Assembly: GCA_963514095.1 (NCBI GenBank)
Contig: OY741267.1
Coordinates: 12,099,585-12,163,584 of the forward strand
Length of the DNA stretch: 64,000 nt
DNA from: Eutrigla gurnardus
Lineage: Eukaryota; Chordata; Actinopteri; Perciformes; Triglidae
Direction of reading: 5' to 3'
Shown here: in pieces, positions 10,423 through 21,840 of the stretch
How positions within the stretch are numbered: position 1 is the first letter of the stretch
Layout of the letters: each line of letters starts with the position of its first letter
Made by a program: the position numbers and the translations under genes
Notes under the pieces: model-generated
What the model was told of the DNA's origin: nothing
What the model saw: only the letters and a program-made list of their open reading frames with translations
The model's database searches: none

Positions 10423-12063
10423 ACAGAAGTCAGTTAACAGTTGAATTCAGTCTTTTAACTCTTCAACCCATTGTGTCTCCATGTTTGCTGCGGATTGTTG
10501 GTTCTTCACTGCTCTGAGATCAGTAGTCAAACATGACAGTTGATCATGTTCACGATAAAAAAAAAAGTTATATTGGTACTGTAAACTACAATATTGGTAT
10601 TTTGAAATTGAAACTGCAATACATTTCTGAAAGCTCAATATTTTCGCACACATTTTTTCCCATTTTTGTTCATGAAGGGGTTTTTGTTTAATTTAGATAT
10701 AATGAATCACATTAAGTACACAATGTGTAGTTAGCGATAACCTCATTTAGTCAGACTGGTTGAAGTGAAACAATATTTCCCAAGACTACAATCAAACCAC
10801 AGACACTGAAATCCTTATGTCAAAAAAGGCAATTTTGTAAACTCAAAGAAAGCCATAAAACAAGTATTTTAATCCTTGGCCATGATGGGACACAATCTGG
10901 ATTTGCATCATGTTTCACATTCACTTTGAATGTAAAGCATCACATTTTATTTGATTTATGGATTACATATAATTTCCCACTGAGGATCAAACATGCCTCC
11001 TGACACAAACCAGAAAAAAATAGGAATTTTCAAAACTTCTGTCAAACATCAGAATACAGAATATTGTCTTTGAAAATGGCAAATTTGTTCTGATATGGAT
11101 AGTAGAGACTGCTGCCTGCATGTTGATGACATGAATGCAAACTGAGCAATTGATCCCTCTTGATTGGCTGGAGTTGCCTCGGTGGTCGTGGGAGAATTTT
11201 CCCAGTGGATTAGGCCTACTGGGTTTTTCACACTCACTTCCATTGATTGTTGTTGTGACTCATTGTATGCATGTATTTTCCATACATAATTATCACTTGA
11301 TTGTCCGAACAAACATCGTTACATTTCAAAGGAGGTGACCAGAAAGTGAGTTGTTGTCAGTAGACGACTCTGCTTTTGTCTCAAAGAGGCTCACATTGAT
11401 CAGCGACTGCAAACCTAAACTCCACCCACCACTTGCACCTGGACAACGACCTGAAGGAATTGTGCATTTTGAAAGAAAATGGGACAGTGTTGACACCAAG
11501 GAGGACTTTGTCCATCCTGTAGAGGGAGGTTAACTGGCTGGTCATGAGAAACCACTGGACTTTACCTGCTCAGCAGCAAACAGCAGACCCCAATCCAGAA
11601 GGACTCAAGGAACCAGATCTGCTTCTTTTGGTGACTGAATCCATCGATCTGTAGTATTGATACACTTTACTTGTGATGTCATTTCATTCATAGCATCCTC
11701 TCGTTTCACAACTAATCAACAGAAAGCACACTTCATTATTTGATCTGAAATGTAAATGTGTAAACATCACCTGACATAAAATCTTCAAATGTGGTCAACC
11801 TGAACTTCAGGAGATGGAAACATGAGAAAAAGTCCAAAACCAACCTCAACACTTCTATGAAACATGACTGATATTATGTTGCACACTAAAATAAAACCTC
11901 TAATCAGTGAGAATCAAAAGGACAACAGCTAATAAAGAAATCCATTCAGCCATTTCAATACATAGCAGGAGTCATTTTGTCACATTTTCCCCATAAACTT
12001 AATTTCACCACAATAGGCACTTATGTCCATTTGGATTTGGAGCTCTTTCTCTCTTTGAACAAG
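10423..12063 (+). repeat. 3' flank and type B spacer between units 3 and 4
   Basis: Array spacer of the second class: where type A spacers have the 13-bp palindrome, this one reads AGAATACAGAATATTGTC (near 11049-11066), about 26 bp shorter. The expected AATAAA is AATACA at 10618-10623. No gene is visible. Confidence 0.8.
10618..10623 (+). terminator. Altered polyadenylation hexamer after unit 3
   Basis: The hexamer reads AATACA where sister units have AATAAA; the flanks are identical. AATACA is a weak known variant, so 3' end processing of unit 3 may be inefficient or may use another site (inference). Confidence 0.5.
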
Positions 12064-12189
12064 CCAATGGGGACGCTCCAACCGACCGACCAATGACCTC
12101 AAAGGGCCCGCCCCCACTCTGCTGCGGTCCAATCAAGTTCTGAATACCAGAAACCTTGGTAACCCCTCCCTCCATCTCCTGCTATAAAA
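12064..12189 (+). promoter_or_regulatory. finTRIM unit 4 core promoter
   Basis: CCAAT boxes (the first at 12064-12068, preceded by AAG instead of GAG), GC box and TATA at 12183-12189, in the standard arrangement. Confidence 0.75.
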
Positions 12190-12265
12190 ACAGCTCGTCT
12201 CTGCCTGTTGGTCAGAGCTGCTGCTGACTTTGTTCAGAGAAACTCTTTGTTCACTGAGAGGAGAA

Positions 12266-13933
12266 ATGGAACACAAAAGACTCAACCTGGACCAGGAAAC
12301 CTTCTCTTGTTGCATCTGTTTGGATCTACTGAAGGACCCGGTGACTATTCCCTGTGGACACAGCTACTGCATGAAGTGTATTGAAACCTACTGGGATAAG
12401 AAGGAGATCCACAGCTGCCCTCAGTGTAGTCAGGCCTTTACACCGAGGCCTGTCCTGCTGAAAAACACCATGTTGGCAGTTTTGGTGGAGGAGCTGAAGA
12501 AGACTGGACTCCAAGCTGCTCCTGCTGGTCTCTGCTATGCTGGACCTGAAGATGTGGCCTGTGATTTCTGCACTGGGAGGAAACTGAAAGCCCTCAAGTC
12601 CTGTCTGGTGTGTCTGGCCTCTTACTGTGAGAAACACCTCCAGCCTCATTATGAATCACCAGCATTCAAGAAACATCAGCTGGTGGAGCCCTCCAACAAG
12701 CTCCAGGAGAACGTGTGCTCTCGTCATGATGAGGTGATGAAGATGTTCTGCCGTACTGATCAGCAGTCTATCTGTTATCTCTGCGCTGTGGAGGAACACA
12801 AAGGCCACGACACAGTCTCAGCTGCAGCAGAAAGGACTGAGAGGCAGAGAGAGTTGGATGTGAGTCGACTAAACATCCAGCAGAGAATCCAGGACAGAGA
12901 CAAAGATGTGAAGCTGCTCCAACAGGAGGTGGAGGCTATCAACCACTCTGCTGATAAAGCAGTGGAGGACAGTGAGGTGATGTTCACTGAGCTGATCCGT
13001 CTCATGGAGAAAAGACGCTCTGACGTGAAGCAGCAGGTCAGATCCCGGCAGGAAACTGAATTGAGTCGAGTCACAGAGCTTCAGGAGAAGCTGGAGCAGG
13101 AGATCAGTGAGCTGAAGAGGAAAGACGCTGAGCTGGAGAAGCTCTCACACACAGAGGATCACAACCAGTTTCTACACGACTACCCGTCGCTGTCACCACT
13201 CGGTGAGTCCACACACTCATCCAGCATCAACACCCGTCCTCTGCGCAACTTTGAGGACGTGACAGCGGCTGTGTCAGCGGTCAGAGATGACCTGCATGAT
13301 GTTCTGACAGAGAAATGGATGAAGGTCTTAGCTAAAGGGACTGATGTGGTTGTTTCACTGCCGCAACCAGAGCCCAGGACCAGAGCTGAATTCTTAAAAT
13401 ATTCATGTGCACTCACACTGGATCCAAACACGGCACACAGAGACTTGATATTATCTGAGGGGAACAGGAAAGTAACAATGACGGTACCAGGACAGACCGT
13501 TCGTAATCACAGAGACAGATTCCAAGATTGGAATCAGGTCCTGAGTAGAGAGAGTCTGACTGGACGCTGTTACTGGGAGGTGGAGAACACTGGGGGGTTA
13601 ATTTCTATAGCAGTCGCATACAAGAGTAACATCAGAAAAGGTAACCTGCAAGAAGTTGGGTTTGGATACAGTGATAAATCTTGGGCATTAGCAAGTGACA
13701 ATAAGAGATATGAACTCATTCACAACAAAGTCCTAACTCGCGTCTCAGGTCCTCCGTCCTCCAAAGTAGGAGTGTACCTGGATCACGGAGCAGGTATACT
13801 GTCCTTCTATAGGGTCTCCAAGACCATGACTCTCCTCCACAGAGTCCAGACCAGGTTCACTGAGCCTCTCCATGCTGGATTTTCTTTAGATTTCTGTTAC
13901 GGGGAATCTGTTGTGCTCTGTAAACTCAAATAG
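12266..13933 (+). CDS. finTRIM / TRIM16-like protein, unit 4 (array consensus)
   Basis: An intact 555-residue copy that is close to the consensus of the whole array. It has His32 and a full RING, Ala98 before B-box 1, Asp165, Leu266 in the coiled coil, Gly313, and the majority residue at almost every other variable site. It is the best reference for judging changes in the other copies. Promoter, leader and 3' flank with AATAAA are all present, so it is likely expressed. Confidence 0.93.
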   Translation: MEHKRLNLDQETFSCCICLDLLKDPVTIPCGHSYCMKCIETYWDKKEIHSCPQCSQAFTPRPVLLKNTMLAVLVEELKKTGLQAAPAGLCYAGPEDVACDFCTGRKLKALKSCLVCLASYCEKHLQPHYESPAFKKHQLVEPSNKLQENVCSRHDEVMKMFCRTDQQSICYLCAVEEHKGHDTVSAAAERTERQRELDVSRLNIQQRIQDRDKDVKLLQQEVEAINHSADKAVEDSEVMFTELIRLMEKRRSDVKQQVRSRQETELSRVTELQEKLEQEISELKRKDAELEKLSHTEDHNQFLHDYPSLSPLGESTHSSSINTRPLRNFEDVTAAVSAVRDDLHDVLTEKWMKVLAKGTDVVVSLPQPEPRTRAEFLKYSCALTLDPNTAHRDLILSEGNRKVTMTVPGQTVRNHRDRFQDWNQVLSRESLTGRCYWEVENTGGLISIAVAYKSNIRKGNLQEVGFGYSDKSWALASDNKRYELIHNKVLTRVSGPPSSKVGVYLDHGAGILSFYRVSKTMTLLHRVQTRFTEPLHAGFSLDFCYGESVVLCKLK

Positions 13934-15279
13934 ACAGAAGTCAGTTAACAGTTGAATTTAGTCTTTTAACTCTTCAACCCATTGTGTCTCCATGTTTGCT
14001 GCAGATTGTTGTTTCTTCACTGCTCTGAGATCAGCTGTCAAACATGACAGTTGATCATGTTCATGATAAAAAAAAAGTTATATTGGTACTGTAAACTACA
14101 ATATTGGTATTTTGAAATTGAAACTGCAATAAATTTCTGAAAGCTCAATATTTTCGCACACATTTTTTCCCATTTTTGTTCATGAAGGGGTTTTTGTTTA
14201 ATTTAGATATAATGAATCACATTAAGTACACAATGTGTAGTTAGCGATAACCTCATTTAGTCAGACTGGTTGAAGTGAAACAATATTTCCCAAGACTACA
14301 ATCAAACCACAGACACTGAAATCCTTATGTCAAAAAAGGCAATTTTGTAAACTCAAAGAAAGCCATAAAACAAGTATTTTAATCCTTGGCCATGATGGGA
14401 CACAATCTGGATTTGCATCATGTTTCACATTCACTTTGAATGTAAAGCATCACATTTTATTTGATTTATGGATTACATATAATTTCCCACTGAGGATCAA
14501 ACATGCCTCCTGACACAAACCAGAAAAAAATAGGAATTTTCAAAACTTCTGTCAAACATCAGAATACAGAATATTGTCTTTGAAAATGGCAAATTTGTTC
14601 TGATATGGATAGTAGAGACTGCTGCCTGCATGTTGATGACATGAATGCAAACTGAGCAATTGATCCCTCTTGATTGGCTGGAGTTGCCTCGGTGGTCGTG
14701 GGAGAATTTTCCCAGTGGATTAGGCCTACTGGGTTTTTCACACTCACTTCCATTGATTGTTGTTGTGACTCATTGTATGCATGTATTTTCCATACATAAT
14801 TATCACTTGATTGTCCGAACAAACATCGTTACATTTCAAAGGAGGTGACCAGAAAGTGAGTTGTTGTCAGTAGACGACTCTGCTTTTGTCTCAAAGAGGC
14901 TCACATTGATCAGCGACTGCAAACCTAAACTCCACTCACCACTTGCACCTGGACAACGACCTGAAGGAATTGTGCATTTTGAAAGAAAATGGGACAGTGT
15001 TGACACCAAGGAGGACTTTGTCCATCCTGGAGAGGGAGGTAACTGGCCGGTCATGAGAAACCACTGGACTTTACCTGCTCAGCAGCAAACAGCAGACCCC
15101 AATCCAGAAGGACTCAAGGAACCAGATCTGCTTCTTTTGTTGACTGAATCCATCGATCTGTAGTATTGATACACTTTACTTGTGATGTCATTTCATTCAT
15201 AGCATCCTCTCGTTTCACAACTAATCAACAGAAAGCACACTTCATTATTTGATCTGAAATGTAAATGTGTAAACATCAC
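13934..15279 (+). repeat. Type B spacer before unit 5, left part (ends at ERV target site)
   Basis: Standard spacer with AATAAA near 14128 and the type B form near 14559-14580. It ends in ATCAC at 15275-15279, which is repeated at 24564-24568 on the other side of the retrovirus. The spacer then continues at 24569. Confidence 0.8.
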
Positions 15280-15730
15280 TGTTAAAATAATTACCCGTTG
15301 GTATAGAACTGGAGGAAGGAGATCGGAGTCAGCTCAAGGTCCAAACAGGGATTTAATCTTGATCAAGAGGAGAATTCACAGAACAACATGCTGGTCTGTT
15401 GCAAAGTGTAGACTCAAAATGTTGTGAGACGAACATGATATTTATCCATCTTCTTGTGGGTGTGTTTTCACTCAGTTCACAGGGATGGAAGTCATAAACT
15501 CCGATGTTTATCTAAACCTTGCATGGCTCGCAAACCCCACCTGGGTCATAAACCACACCCATGTCGCAAAACACCCATGTCGCAAAACACCCATGGGTTG
15601 CAAAACACACACAAATGGCCACAGGCCACACGTCACAGGTCACAGGACACATTTACATTCACCAAACCTTCTCATGTGTAAGTCTTCAGTTCAGATGCCT
15701 CTCATCAAGAAGTACAACATTTCCATATCA
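15280..15730 (-). repeat. ERV 3' LTR
   Basis: 451 bp, sense strand starting TG and ending CA. A 16-bp unit containing CACCCATGTCGCAAAA is repeated in tandem at about 15556-15611, probably U3 enhancer repeats. A TATA-like GATAAATATC lies on the sense strand near 15440-15450. It differs from the other LTR at 15348 and 15527. Confidence 0.92.
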
Positions 15731-16289
15731 TATCCCTCCTGTTTATGCTGATTCTAAGCATAATCATAACATACATTTTGTGAAGTGTGAGAGCGAAAAC
15801 CCTATCAGGCAGTTCAAAACATTCTTATTATCCATTATCCTTCTAGAAAGGGAAACTCTCTCACGGTCCCGCTGCCCCGGCAACCACCCACAGGTACTCC
15901 ATTTAACAAGGCACAGAAATTATATAAAAATAAGCATAAATTCAAAAGCATTTTGATTACATTGTTGCCCCCAAAAACAAAACATAAATGTCCTCGCCAA
16001 GCTAGTCAACCTATCGGGCTTGGCTACGGACCTATCCCTACCTAGTTAAACTATCCCTTGCACGTAAAAAGAACAAAAGAAATGGGGTCACCTTCAATAT
16101 GTACAAATGCTGTGAATATTTTTCTCCTAAGTGGCTCTAGTCGGCCAATTCAGAAAACTACAACTTCAGTTAGATTTTCTGTAGTCTCATCATAATCAGT
16201 AGAATAAACATATAACAGCAATTATCTCTTAGTCCGTAGTGTCCTTATCCTCATCAAAGAGGTTACCATATAAATCATCATCTGTCAGA
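15731..16289 (-). other. ERV region between env and 3' LTR
   Basis: Non-coding as far as I can see. A short purine tract (ACAGGAGGGATA on the minus strand, next to the LTR at 15731-15742) is the likely polypurine tract. No accessory gene is recognised. Confidence 0.5.
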
Positions 16290-18233
16290 TCAGAAGTAAC
16301 ATTTTCTTGCTGCATTCTCATAGTCCCCTCGGTGATCATCGGTGGTGGGGATCCTTTCATACAGCATAGTTGTTTTAGTCACAGCGGTGTCAATGAGTCT
16401 CTGTAACAGTCCTCTCAAACAGGGGATACAACAACATCCACAAACGATTAGAATGGTAATCATTACGGTTACAGATAACATCATAGTTTTTATAGAACCT
16501 GCCCATTTTCCAAAAATGTCCTGGAGCCATCCTGTCAGAGGATCTTCAAAACCAGAGTTTTCAGCTAACTCTGCAGATAGGGAGGTCAATCCATTCAACG
16601 CCTTAGTGATGCTGCCATCAGGTGCTGTATTGTTAGGAATAAACGTACAACACATATCTCCAAACATTTTACATACTCCTCCTTTTTCAGCCAACAACAT
16701 ATCTAACGCCATCCTATTCTGCCATGCCATTAAACTAGTCTTATCTAACTGTTGATGTATGCCCCCAATTGCTTCCTTAGTGTAATTTAAAAATCTTTGT
16801 TGGTTATAATAGACGTAATTTATCCAATCCACATTCTTATTAACGGTTACCCACCAAGCCAGGAGTGATTCAAATCCTGCAGCAACCTGATTTCTGGCTT
16901 TAAACTCATCAGGAACACCTCGAGGAACACCAATTGCATCTATATAAACTCTGCTGTCAAAAGATCCTGCTGGTGCATTTCTTTTTGTTCGTAAATTATG
17001 TATCGCCACTTTTTCTAATGCCATTGTGTCATATGGTAAAATATATGTCGGCATTAATAATTGTACCATAGCACAAGTTCCCTTCCAATCAGTTGGTAAT
17101 TTTGCTCTGAGTATCTTACCTCCACAGAACCACCATACATCAGCTCTGGCCATGGTTTGATCATTCACTATGTCATCAGTGACATTGCTCTCGCCCTTAA
17201 TTACATCAATGATGGTTTTACAGGTTGTCAATACTCCTACTGACACAGTACCTCTGTTTCGTGTCAAGCAGGTATAATTCCCGGTGTATGGCGTAAACCA
17301 AGGTGGTTTAATCTGTGATGACACTGGAGGGAACAGAAGTTTCAAAGTGGTGCAGTTTGTAGCACTCTCTGATTTGTATAATTCTAGCATGCAACGAAAA
17401 CCTTTTGGATCATTATCTGGATTAAGGGGAAAAGGCACTGTGCCTAACCCCGGCCTGGCTGCTGCACATGCTAGACAATTGGAAGAGGATAACTTGCTGT
17501 TTCGGGCTGTGTGAACGATCCGTTGTAGCCATACATTTGAGTCTGTGAATCCTGTTTCTAGGGCATACGTTTCCTTCATATTTCTTATGTCTATATATTT
17601 TACAGGATTATTTTTCATCGAAGTCGGTTTGGTTGGTGTGGCTGTTACAGATGTTGTCTGATCTCTCGGGCTTGGGGACACTATTATATGGAATATCCCA
17701 ACCTTGTTTATTCCACTCCCCCATGCTCCCAACACATATGTTCCGTTATCAGTGCGTTTAGGAGTCTTGTTTGTTTTGCAAATATTTTGTTTTGCAAATA
17801 TCTTGATAATTTTCAGTCGGTTTTTCAAGTTAGAATTTGGGTTGTATCCCCAATCCCGTGGTCCTGTATTAGCAATTACCCAACTCCACTTCTCGCACGC
17901 ACACCCACCTATATGAACAGCTCTACCCCACGCTTTTCTATATGTGCTGCATACCTCCGTGGTGACACAGATATAATTTTCTGTCTCCGGCCAGTGAAAG
18001 TGTTGTCCTGAACAGGGGAAAACCTGACATGCATCAATCTGAGCAATGCAATTCATCCCTTAAGTACATTTTATTATCACTGCACCTCTACTAGTGTCCC
18101 ACCTGGATTGTATTCCTATAGCTCTTTCCCTCATTTTATCGTATACCTGGCCATGTGTCCCTATATTTGAAATAAGGAATGCAATTGTGGTCACACATAA
18201 AACAGTTATCAAGCATAGCTTTAAATCCGGCAT
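16290..18233 (-). pseudogene. env: ERV env, surface and transmembrane subunits, leader separated by a stop
   Basis: A 588-codon frame (16290-18056) carries the envelope glycoprotein. It has a cysteine-rich surface part, a basic furin-type site RTKR (residues 356-359), a CX6CC motif (462-470) typical of gamma-type envelopes, and a membrane span at about 523-546 followed by a short cytoplasmic tail with a Cys cluster at its start. The frame has no signal peptide of its own. A hydrophobic leader with ATG at 18231-18233 lies upstream in the same frame but is cut off by a TAA at 18060-18062. As it stands the product would not enter the secretory pathway. The leader ATG lies just past the end of the integrase frame, as in other simple retroviruses. 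Confidence 0.85.
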
Positions 18234-18244
18234 GGTGAATGTTT

Positions 18245-19102
18245 CTACTTATCTGACAGTGGTATTTGTGCTCTTTTGCAGTGTGTGAGATGGATCCAAG
18301 TCTGTCTTTCAGCTATGCGGACTGCTGTGGGTGTAGACAGTAACACTTGATAGAGTCCTTCCCAGCGGGGAGCTGACCAATCCTTTCGCCTCAGGACTTT
18401 GATAAACACCCAATCTCCTGGGTTTATTGGCCCTCCTGTTGGTGCTGGATCTGTAGGAGGAGATACTGTAGACATAACACTTTTGTTCTTCATCATTTTT
18501 GACATGTAGTCAACGATTGTTTCAGTCAATCTTGTATCATCTCCCTTTGTATCTATTAGCGGTACCCTAAATGGCCTTCCATATAATATTTCAAATGGTG
18601 ATAATCCTGTACTGTTAGGTTGAATGTGTAAGCTTAATGCTACAGCTGGTAGACATGTTACCCAACTCTTCCCTGTTTCTTCCATAGCCTTCCTCAGTTT
18701 TGCTTTAATAGTTCCATTGTTTCTTTCCACCAGTCCTGCTGACTGTGGATGATAACTACAATGGAACCTGAGTTGGATTGAAAATATTTCCGATAGCTTT
18801 TGTATTACTTGATTCCTAAAATGAGGACCGTTATCACAATAAATCTTTTCTGGAAAACCATACCTTGGAGCTATTATTGTAGCTAAAATTTTGGCCACAG
18901 TTATTGCATCATTGTTCACTGTTGGTGTAATTTCTACCCATTTGGAGAACATATCCACTATTACTAAACAGTATTTCTTTCCTTCAGCTTTGTTTAATTC
19001 AATAAAATCCATACAGATACATTGGAATGGGTATGTCGCTTCTGGGAATTTACCTGGTTTAGGACGTAGTCTACCTTGAGCATTATGTTTAGAGCAAATC
19101 AA
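18245..19102 (-). pseudogene. pol: ERV integrase (part of pol)
   Basis: A 285-codon frame with the retroviral integrase core. The catalytic acidic residues lie in CMDFIE, YCDNGPHF and GLVERNNGT, spaced as expected for D,D-35-E, and a C-terminal DNA-binding region follows. It is in the same frame as the reverse transcriptase but separated by a TGA at 19103-19105. That stop falls in the N-terminal zinc-binding (HHCC) region, between its cysteines. The polyprotein is therefore interrupted. Confidence 0.88.
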
Positions 19103-21268
19103 TCATGAGGCACAAAAATTTTTTGTGTAATTGTGAAATCCATATGTAGTAAAAATGTTCTCTATTGTGGATACCATCCCTCCTGTTGAGACATGGGTAA
19201 TCCCATGACTCAATATCGCAGCAAATCTAAATAAATTTTTTGGTAGTATAGGCTTTCCGTCGAGGCTCTCCCAAATCCCCGTTTCTGTCTGTGTGGCTCC
19301 TTTATTTCGCCACATGTTTTTTTCAGTCTCAGGTGAACTATTTTGCATGTCTCTCAAAATGTCATGATCTATATGTGTAAGCGTAGTCTCAGTAGTATAA
19401 ATGTCATCTACATTTTTCTGAGTAGCAGCCGCTCGTTTTGCTTCCTCGTCCGCTTTTTTATTTCCCATTGAAATAAAATCTTTACCCGTAGTATGTGCAG
19501 CACACTTGCATATTGCAACTTTTCTTGGCAGTTGAATGGCATCCAGTAGCTGCAAAATGAGATCTTTATGTGTAATAGGTTTCCCTGTAGATGTTACCAT
19601 GCCTCTATTTTTCCACTGTTGTGCAAACACGTGAAGTGTCGAGAATGCATACTGGCTATCTGTATATACAGTTATATCTTTATTTCTCCCTATTTTGCAC
19701 GCCTCTGTAAGTGCAACAAGTTCTGCTGCCTGCGCAGAGAAATGCGACGGTAAGGAGCCTGACTTCAAAACCTTGTCAGATGTTACTACAGCATATCCAC
19801 TTACATTTGTCCCGTCAGGATTCTTTTTACATGAGCCATCTACAAATATCACAATATCAGCAGCATCAAGTGGTACATCAGTGAGATCTGGTCTTGGTAA
19901 AACTCTAGCACTAGTTTCTCCTACACAATCATGTGCTATTCCATCTGTTTCATTTGGTAGCAGGGTTGATGGGTTTAATGTAGTGCATCTCTCTATAGTG
20001 AGATGTGGCTGTGACAGTAGGATAGTCATACAACTAAGATGTCGCGCTGGTGACATAAAGGCTATTTTGTTCTGCATTAGAAGTGCTGAGACCGCATGTG
20101 ACACCAGAAGTGTCAGTGGGTGAAATAACACTATAGAAGCAGAACTCTGCACACTGAGTGCAGCTGCCTGTACTGCCTGCAAACAAGGTGGCATAGCCTT
20201 TGTGATGTTATCAAGTTTTGATGAATAATATGCAATAGGTCTCTGTTTTCCTCCAAATGGTTGTGTTAGAACACTAGTCATAAAACCAGATCTTGCATCG
20301 CAAGTCTGAACAAATGGCTTTGAGTAATCAGGGAAAGCTAATACTGCAGAGCTCACTAGAACTTGTTTGAGTCTAACAAAAGCATCATTAGTTTCTTGAG
20401 TCCATGTTATTTTGTCTTGAGCTGCCATAGGCTGGTCATATATAGCATTTTGGAGCGGTTGTGCTATTTCAGCATAATTAGCAATCCATTGTCTGCAAAA
20501 ATTAGTCATACCTAAGAAAGACATCATTTGTTTTTTGGTTGTAGGTTTTGGTGCTTGTAAAATAGCTGTTTTCCTTTTTTCGTCTAGATGTTTACCTGAC
20601 TGTGAAATATTAAAACCTAAATATTTTACAACCGTTTGCCACAATTGTAATTTATTTTTGCTGACCTTATGTCCTTGTTCAGCTAAGAACTTTAATAGAG
20701 CTAAGGTATCTGTTTTGCAATCTATTTCAGTTTTAGACGCTATTAAGATGTCATCCACATATAATAGTATCTGGCTTTTACACGGGGGTTCAAATTTTGC
20801 TAAGTTTGCAGACATGGCCATAGAAAAGATAGTTGGACTTTCACAGTAACCTTGAGGTATTCTCGTGTATGTATATTTTCTACCCTCAAACTGGAATGCA
20901 AACCAGAATTGTGAATCTCTATGTACTGGAACTGAGAAGAATGCGTTTGCCAGATCTATTACTGAGAAGTATTTTACTTTCGGGTCCAGATCGTTTAATA
21001 AAGTATGTGGATCAGGAACTAAAGGAGCTCTTGGTATTATTGCTCGATTTACTGCTTGCAGATCCTGAACCATGCGCCATCCTTGTGACGGTGCCGCCTT
21101 CTTTACAGGGAATAATGGTGTATTACATGGTGAATCTGGACACTCTCTGATTATCCCTCCAGCCAATAAATCCTTGATTATTGGCCGTATTCCTGTTATT
21201 GCTTCTTGTTTCAATGGATATTGTCTTTGGTAGGGCCTAAATGAACCCTTCGGGGTTATTTCTACTGG
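19103..21268 (-). pseudogene. pol: ERV reverse transcriptase and RNase H (part of pol)
   Basis: An open frame of about 720 codons. Reverse transcriptase motifs include IPQGYCESP and the catalytic YVDD. RNase H follows, with acidic residues in VDGS, AAELVAL and YTDSQYAF. The N-terminal part of the integrase zinc finger is at the end. The frame is closed upstream by a TGA at 21269-21271 and downstream by the TGA at 19103-19105; both are in frame with the neighbouring pol segments. The fold signature is that of gamma/epsilon-like retroviruses. Confidence 0.9.
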
Positions 21269-21367
21269 TCATATACCCCGTATTAGCCCTACATCTGCTG
21301 TCCCTTTAGACCATAGTTTTTCAGGAACAACTTTCAGTTCCTCTTCTTCTTTATCAGTCAGTAAGTA

Positions 21368-21840
21368 TCATTCTGTCATTTGAGACATTTGTATTTTTGT
21401 CATCCTGCAGGCTTCCATGCCCAACGGGGTTGGAATTACTCCTATTCCTAATTTTTCCATTAAATCTCTCCCTAACAGATTCACTGGACACAGGTTTGAG
21501 ATTGCAACCACTGCTAAGACTGTTGTATTTGTCTTTAGATCGGTAATTGACACCGGTTGACTATGTGTCCTGTCGCAGATTTAACCTTCATGCCTTTACC
21601 ATGTTGGAGTGGCAGTCTATCACCGCCTTCATCTTTTCTGATTATTGTTCTACATGCTCCCGTATCGCATAGAAAACGAGTTTTATGATTATTAACCAAC
21701 AGAGTGACTATCGGTTTTTGATTCATGCTTAAAAATATTTCAGCGCTTTCTAGTGAACATACTTCTTCCTCCTCATCTTCTGTGTCTTGGTGTGTGTGTG
21801 TGTGTGTGTGTGACTGTGCATGACCTGATTTATTGGCTAG
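21368..21840 (-). pseudogene. pro: ERV protease, frameshifted
   Basis: Directly after the gag stop, the gag frame stays open through a CA-repeat-encoded stretch and an acidic stretch into an aspartic protease with the active-site motif DTGA (in FLCDTGACRT). The second half of the protease, with the LLGRDLM motif, lies in a different frame (21368-21553), the one used by pol. A one-base indel near 21555-21570 is therefore likely. The second half ends in a TGA at 21368-21370. A further 96 bp of pol-frame sequence lies between that stop and the one at 21269-21271. Confidence 0.8.

Noticed and set aside
19695..20123. Plus-strand frames opposite the ERV RNase H
   Set aside because: Complement of a clear reverse transcriptase/RNase H frame; no domain.
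21791..21812. CA/TG repeat in the ERV as the cause of the protease frameshift
   Set aside because: Counting codons through the repeat keeps the gag frame open into the protease; the frame change lies further on, near 21555-21570.
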